Positions 59,607-64,000 of a stretch of DNA of 64,000 nucleotides are shown in pieces. The notes below the pieces were generated by a model, which ran no database searches, was not told the DNA's origin, and worked only from the letters and a program-made list of their open reading frames with translations. The DNA is from an uncultured Brachyspira sp. (lineage in GTDB: Bacteria > Spirochaetota > Brachyspiria > Brachyspirales > Brachyspiraceae). The stretch is taken from assembly GCF_944393015.1 (NCBI RefSeq), contig NZ_CALXYQ010000003.1, forward strand, positions 1 to 64,000. Reading direction: 5' to 3'. The first letter of the stretch is position 1. Each line of letters starts with the position of its first letter. Position numbers and translations under genes: made by a program.

Positions 59607-61859
59607 ATGCATAAAAAGTTCAAACCAAATAATACAAAAGAATTAAAATTATTAGTTGATGATGAAAGCATTGATTTGAATGATATTGATACAAGCCTTA
59701 TCACTAATATGACAGATTTATTTAAATGTTCTCATAGAAAAAATTATGATGGTATTGAAAATTGGGATACTTCAAATGTAGAAAATATGCATGGTTTATT
59801 TTCATTTAATGCTTATTTTAATAATGATATAAGTAAATGGAATGTTTCAAAAGTTAAGATTATGTCAGAGATGTTTCATTTTGCTTTATGTTTTAATAAG
59901 CCTTTGAATGATTGGAATGTATCTAATGTTGAAAGTATGAATATGATGTTTCAGTCGGCCAAAGAATTTAATCAAAGTTTGGACAAATGGAACGTTTCTA
60001 AAGTAAAAAATATGAGAGGAATGTTTGCCGATGCATTGAAATTTGATGGTGATATTAATAATTGGAATGTAAGCTATGTAGAAGCAATGGATAATATGTT
60101 TAATGGGGCATTGGAATTTAATAAGCCTTTAAATAAATGGAATGTTTCTAAAGTAGAGAGTATGAATAAAATGTTTGCAAATACTAATAAATTTGATCAG
60201 GATTTAGATTCTTGGGATATTAAAAATCTTTATTCAATGACTTCTATGTTTGAAAATTCATTTATGTGTAAGAATGATAAAATTTCATTGAAATTTAAAA
60301 TTTACTCATACTGTTTAGAAAATAATAATGAAGATGATTTATCAGATCTTTTAAAAAATAATGATATTAAACAAATATATTATAGTATTAATACAAGCAA
60401 CAATAAAAAAATAATGCTTTTTCGTAAAAAGTTAGAAAATGATTATTATAATGAATTAAAAGAAACTTCTAATGATTTTAAAACTATAGAAGAAGCAGAA
60501 AATTATATAGAAAATAATTATAGTAAAAAAGATGAAAAGAAAGTTAAGTTTATAGATGATTTAAATATCGAAGAAGTATTAACTAAAGATAAAACAAAAA
60601 CAGTTAATATCAAAGTTATAAAATATATATACTTATCTTATTTGGCATTAAAGAGAGATGTTTTTAAAATAGTATTAATAGATAATATTATAAATTTATT
60701 TGATATGGAATCTTTTATAAAAGCTTTAAAACAAATATATATATCTTCAAAAAAAGAAACTTCAGCTATAATTTATGGAATATATGGAGGAGATGAAGCA
60801 GTAAAGGAAATATATGAAGAAGAAAAATATTCTAAACTTTTACTTATAATATTATCATTTCATAAAGAAAGTGATTATGCTATGAATCTATTATGCAATG
60901 TATTTAGATATAATGAAAGAGATGATATACAGAAAATGGCAGATGATATATTGCATGAAGCTGCTTTAATGAGAAATTTGACTGAAGATGAGATAGTATT
61001 TAAACTTATACCCAATTTCGGATTTGATAAAAACAGTGATAAAATTATAGAAGATAATAAATATAAATTAATTATTAATAATAATGAGGCAGAGCTTTTT
61101 GATATAGAAAAAAATAAAATATTAAAATCATATCCAAAAAATATGTCATCTGATTTGAAAGAAAAAATTAAATATCTTAAAAAAGAAATTTCATTTACTA
61201 TAAAAAATCAGAATTTTAATTTAATCAAACTTTTAATGAGCGGTAAAAAATATAATTACAGATTTTTTAAAGAAATTTTTATTGATAATGTTTTAATGAA
61301 TAAATTTGCTATTAACTTAATTTGGAATATGCATATTGAAAATAAAGTTTATACTTTCAGATATTCTGGATACGGAAGCTATAGCAATGAAAATGATGAA
61401 AGTATTATTATTGATGAAAACAGTTATATAAGTTTGGCAAGCCCTTTTGAAATGGAAAAAGAAACTATATCAAAATGGAAAGATCAGCTCAATGATTATG
61501 ATTTGTATCAGCCAATAATGCAGTTTAGCACCATTAATATAGATGATTTAAATGAAACTCTTAATAAATTAAAAGTGATAGAAACAAATTACGGACTTTT
61601 AAAAAGATTCGTTCATAAATATGAAATGAAAACTCATTTTCTTAATACCAATACAATTAATAAATATTCTTTTTATAATTCTATGAGTAAAGAGTATTTT
61701 TGTATTGATACTAATATATCATATTATGCTTTAAGTGATGATAAAGTTATTATTAAACCTTATTTTACTGCATATAATAATTCAGAAGTTAGTGAAAGAT
61801 TTATTTATACTTGGCTTATATTTTTTATATGGGAATTAAATTTACATGACATATTTTAA
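59607..61859 (+). CDS. BspA/DUF285 repeat protein with DUF4132-like C-terminus
   Basis: A 750-residue protein. Residues about 28-225 are seven copies of the roughly 25-residue DUF285 repeat (for example DISKWNVSKVKIMSEMF, PLNDWNVSNVESMNMMF). There is no signal peptide. Residues 230-600 are helical and charged. Near the end, LASPFEMEKETISKWKDQL followed by DLYQPIMQF resembles DUF4132. DUF285 repeats are found in surface proteins of several host-associated bacteria, but the lack of an export signal suggests an intracellular protein. Expression may vary through the upstream G tract. Confidence 0.7.
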   Translation: MHKKFKPNNTKELKLLVDDESIDLNDIDTSLITNMTDLFKCSHRKNYDGIENWDTSNVENMHGLFSFNAYFNNDISKWNVSKVKIMSEMFHFALCFNKPLNDWNVSNVESMNMMFQSAKEFNQSLDKWNVSKVKNMRGMFADALKFDGDINNWNVSYVEAMDNMFNGALEFNKPLNKWNVSKVESMNKMFANTNKFDQDLDSWDIKNLYSMTSMFENSFMCKNDKISLKFKIYSYCLENNNEDDLSDLLKNNDIKQIYYSINTSNNKKIMLFRKKLENDYYNELKETSNDFKTIEEAENYIENNYSKKDEKKVKFIDDLNIEEVLTKDKTKTVNIKVIKYIYLSYLALKRDVFKIVLIDNIINLFDMESFIKALKQIYISSKKETSAIIYGIYGGDEAVKEIYEEEKYSKLLLIILSFHKESDYAMNLLCNVFRYNERDDIQKMADDILHEAALMRNLTEDEIVFKLIPNFGFDKNSDKIIEDNKYKLIINNNEAELFDIEKNKILKSYPKNMSSDLKEKIKYLKKEISFTIKNQNFNLIKLLMSGKKYNYRFFKEIFIDNVLMNKFAINLIWNMHIENKVYTFRYSGYGSYSNENDESIIIDENSYISLASPFEMEKETISKWKDQLNDYDLYQPIMQFSTINIDDLNETLNKLKVIETNYGLLKRFVHKYEMKTHFLNTNTINKYSFYNSMSKEYFCIDTNISYYALSDDKVIIKPYFTAYNNSEVSERFIYTWLIFFIWELNLHDIF

Positions 61860-61863
61860 AGCA

Positions 61864-61907
61864 CATACTAAAAAATTATAAAAAGTTTGGTATAATTTTT
61901 TAGTATG
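61864..61907. terminator. 17-bp hairpin after the DUF285 gene
   Basis: Perfect stem CATACTAAAAAATTATA/TATAATTTTTTAGTATG with a ten-base loop, five bases after the stop codon. Confidence 0.75.
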
Positions 61908-61970
61908 TAAACTTATAAAATAAGAGTTAGAAGCAATCATATACAATTTTTAACTTTATTTTATATAAAG

Positions 61971-62381
61971 TTATTCTAAATATGATGAAAGCTGAAAATA
62001 TCCTGCATGAGTAAGATTATTGATATTTGTAAAGCCTAATTTATACATACGCATACAAGCTGTACCGGAACGGCTTCCGCTTGCACAATAAACTATATAC
62101 TCTTTGTTTTTATCTAATTTTGACATTTTCTCATTGAATTTAGAATCATCTAAAGGAATATTGACACTGTTTTTTATGTATCCGCTTTGCTGAACTTCCA
62201 TATAACTTCTTACATCTATTAAGCCTATATCTTTATTATTTTTATAAATAGAAACAGCATCATTTACATTTATGTTTTTAAATTTACCTTTGCTTCTTAT
62301 ATTAAAGATGATTTTTCTTAAGGCACTTAATATTATAAAAGTTAATATAAGACCTATTATCAAAGTTAAAGTATTATTCAT
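61971..62381 (-). CDS. Membrane-anchored rhodanese-like protein
   Basis: A 136-residue protein: one N-terminal membrane helix (about 5-25) and a rhodanese domain with IGLIDVRSYMEVQQSGYIKNS and the active loop VYCASGSRSGTA (catalytic Cys). It may carry sulfur or only bind anions. It lies downstream of tenA on the same strand with an 88-bp gap. Confidence 0.85.
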   Translation of the reverse strand: MNNTLTLIIGLILTFIILSALRKIIFNIRSKGKFKNINVNDAVSIYKNNKDIGLIDVRSYMEVQQSGYIKNSVNIPLDDSKFNEKMSKLDKNKEYIVYCASGSRSGTACMRMYKLGFTNINNLTHAGYFQLSSYLE

Positions 62382-62469
62382 TTTGTAAATACCCCCTGTA
62401 TGTATAAAATATTATAACATACAGAGAAGTAAATTGCAATTAATTTATTTAAACTTATAAAAATAAATT

Positions 62470-63129
62470 TTATACATTATGGAAATCATCTAAATTATAA
62501 GCATCATTCCAAAATCTATATTCCCATATAAATGCTATATCAAAAACAGCTGCCATTTTTTCTTTTACAGCATCAGAGGCATTATCATATAAATTATCAA
62601 GTATTTTAATCATATATTCGGTTGCTTTAGAGAACTCTTCATCAGCATAAGTATCAATCCATTTTTTATAGGGGTTATTTTCAACTTCTGCATTTGCTTT
62701 TATGTATTTACCCAATTCATTATATATCCAAAAACAAGGAAGTATAGATGCAGCAGCAGTTTCAAAAGCTTCAGTATGAGCAGTATTAATAAGAAAGCTT
62801 GTATATCCTAAATTAGCGGTTGTTATTTTATTTGTATTTTCAAATTTAAAAGTATCTCTAAAATATTTATGCACAATTTCTTCTTCTACTATATAAGAGT
62901 TTATAGATGATTTTAAAAATACTAATGCATAATCAACATTGTGTATTTTTGAAGAAATTATAGCTAAAGCTTTAGAATAATATTTCAAATATAAACTATC
63001 TTGTTCTATATAGTATGCAAATTTTTTCTTGTCTAAACTTCCATTCATAAGTTCTTTATTAAAATTTGTATTTATTATTTTATTGTACAAGTCTTGATTT
63101 CTTTTCCACACTATTTCTGAAAATTTCAT
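62470..63129 (-). CDS. tenA: TenA family protein (thiaminase II-like)
   Basis: A 219-residue all-helical protein with the TenA landmarks: FAYYIEQDSLYLKYYSKAL, ILPCFWIYNELGKYI (the catalytic Cys), and IWEYRFWNDAYN near the end (Glu). TenA releases the pyrimidine HMP from degraded thiamin for salvage. No TPP riboswitch is visible in the 78 bases before it. Confidence 0.85.
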   Translation of the reverse strand: MKFSEIVWKRNQDLYNKIINTNFNKELMNGSLDKKKFAYYIEQDSLYLKYYSKALAIISSKIHNVDYALVFLKSSINSYIVEEEIVHKYFRDTFKFENTNKITTANLGYTSFLINTAHTEAFETAAASILPCFWIYNELGKYIKANAEVENNPYKKWIDTYADEEFSKATEYMIKILDNLYDNASDAVKEKMAAVFDIAFIWEYRFWNDAYNLDDFHNV

Positions 63130-63207
63130 TTTATTCTCCTCTCATCATTATGAAATATTTATTATTAAATGTTAATATTTTATCATTTAAATATTATTTT
63201 TTAAATA

Positions 63208-64000
63208 TCATTCTTCTAAATAAGCATAATTAAATTTATATCTTCCCAAAGGCTCGTCAATATAATTTTTTAATTTAGGATTCACTATTAAAAAATCTGT
63301 TCTATATATAAATGGTATAATAGGAACTTCATCAAAAAGTATTGCCTCAGCTTCTTTTAAAGCTTCCATTCTTTTTTGTGCATTTGTGGCAGTAGCGGCA
63401 AACTCTATCAAAGAATCATATCTTGCATTTGAAAAGCCTCCGTAATTTATATCACTGTAGCTGGTCATAATTTGAAGCATTGTAAGCGGATCATTATAAT
63501 CACCTGTCCAGCTTGTTCTAGCCATTTGATAATTTCCGGACTCTCTGAAAGGCAAAGTAATTTTGGATTCTTCTGTTCTAACTATTACGTCAATATTGAG
63601 AGTATTTTTCCACATCTGTTGAATAGCTTCCAAAACTGTAGTATAAAAACCAGATGAAACTTTTACCTCAAGCATAGGAAAATTTTCTCCGTTTGGGTAT
63701 CCTGCTTCAGCTAATAATCTTTTTGCTTCTTCTACATTATTACTATAATTATTTGCTATTATATAATTGCTGCTTTCTTCTCTGAAAGATTTTTCAAGTC
63801 CTTTTACTACAGGAGGAACGAAGGCTTCAGCTGGTATTAATTTGCCGTATCCTATATTTGATACTATATAATTTCTATCTATAGCAAGTGATAATGCTTT
63901 TCTTACTCTTTTATCTGATAATGCTTTATCTTTATTGTTTAAATCCAAATAATAAACTCCTATAATATCGCTTACAGCCATTAAGTTTTCTTTTATCAAA
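63208..64000 (-). CDS. Oligopeptide ABC transporter substrate-binding protein, C-terminal part (cut by window edge)
   Basis: The frame is open to the window edge and gives 263 residues of a family 5 solute-binding protein: VYYLDLNNKDKALSDKRVRKALSLAIDR, AEAFVPP, RLLAEAGYPNGENFP, WTGDYNDPLTMLQIM and PIIPFIYRTDFLIVNP. The first Met in view is unlikely to be the start, since about 270 residues with the signal peptide should lie further right. These proteins deliver peptides to Opp/Dpp permeases. Confidence 0.88.
   Translation of the reverse strand, partial: LIKENLMAVSDIIGVYYLDLNNKDKALSDKRVRKALSLAIDRNYIVSNIGYGKLIPAEAFVPPVVKGLEKSFREESSNYIIANNYSNNVEEAKRLLAEAGYPNGENFPMLEVKVSSGFYTTVLEAIQQMWKNTLNIDVIVRTEESKITLPFRESGNYQMARTSWTGDYNDPLTMLQIMTSYSDINYGGFSNARYDSLIEFAATATNAQKRMEALKEAEAILFDEVPIIPFIYRTDFLIVNPKLKNYIDEPLGRYKFNYAYLEE

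Overview
The window looks like a chromosome segment of a very AT-rich anaerobic spirochaete, most likely Brachyspira. The strongest pointer is a 452-residue NADH oxidase of the Brachyspira Nox type. It is supported by a NAD-linked [FeFe] hydrogenase, sialic-acid uptake genes and a BspA/DUF285 repeat protein. Species cannot be assigned by reading alone.

Positions 1 to about 16,400 are a prophage or phage-derived island; its left end lies outside the window. It holds the start of an HK97-type portal gene (minus strand) facing a P27-type small terminase, a secreted-protein gene and the large terminase (plus strand). An accessory zone follows (3.4-8.4 kb): a PIN-like protein; a locus with the layout of a type I toxin-antitoxin (28-residue hydrophobic peptide, fold-back 3' region, convergent consensus promoter); a ribbon-helix-helix protein; and a three-gene plus-strand cassette (TcmP, three-cysteine DUF5131, DUF3800) bracketed by two near-identical hairpins. 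From 8.4 to 16.4 kb a minus-strand early module runs from a replication initiator and DnaC-like loader through an HNH nuclease and many small proteins to ssb (interrupted by an in-frame TAG) and a tyrosine integrase. A ~98-bp direct repeat and a decayed partial copy of the ssb region show recent rearrangement.

From 17 kb on the genes are host-like: Rrf2 and Crp/Fnr regulators; a symporter plus NanM-like mutarotase lipoprotein behind a consensus promoter with an 18-bp palindrome; a YedF/cysteine desulfurase/DUF3343 set (selenium-sulfur handling); CvpA with two MCP-like membrane proteins; MATE transporter; signal peptidase I; QueA; a frameshifted dipeptidase next to two ECF S-component-like proteins; Nox; MtnK and MtnA; tRNA-Gln(UUG)-prs-rplY-pth-pth; a SpoIIE-type phosphatase; YhcH; a frameshifted flavodoxin-family gene; HydCBA hydrogenase; an outer-membrane protein; purH; a DUF285 repeat protein; rhodanese; TenA; and the end of a peptide-binding protein.

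Intergenic DNA carries a dispersed element family (six copies, 187-351 bp) with imperfect 27-bp inverted ends, a second ~86-bp inverted-repeat element seen twice beside the first, a G-quadruplex motif with one-base loops upstream of purH, and a run of 17 G upstream of the DUF285 gene. The most notable loci are the type I toxin-antitoxin-like region at 4.4-4.7 kb and the hairpin-bracketed TcmP cassette at 5.3-8.4 kb.
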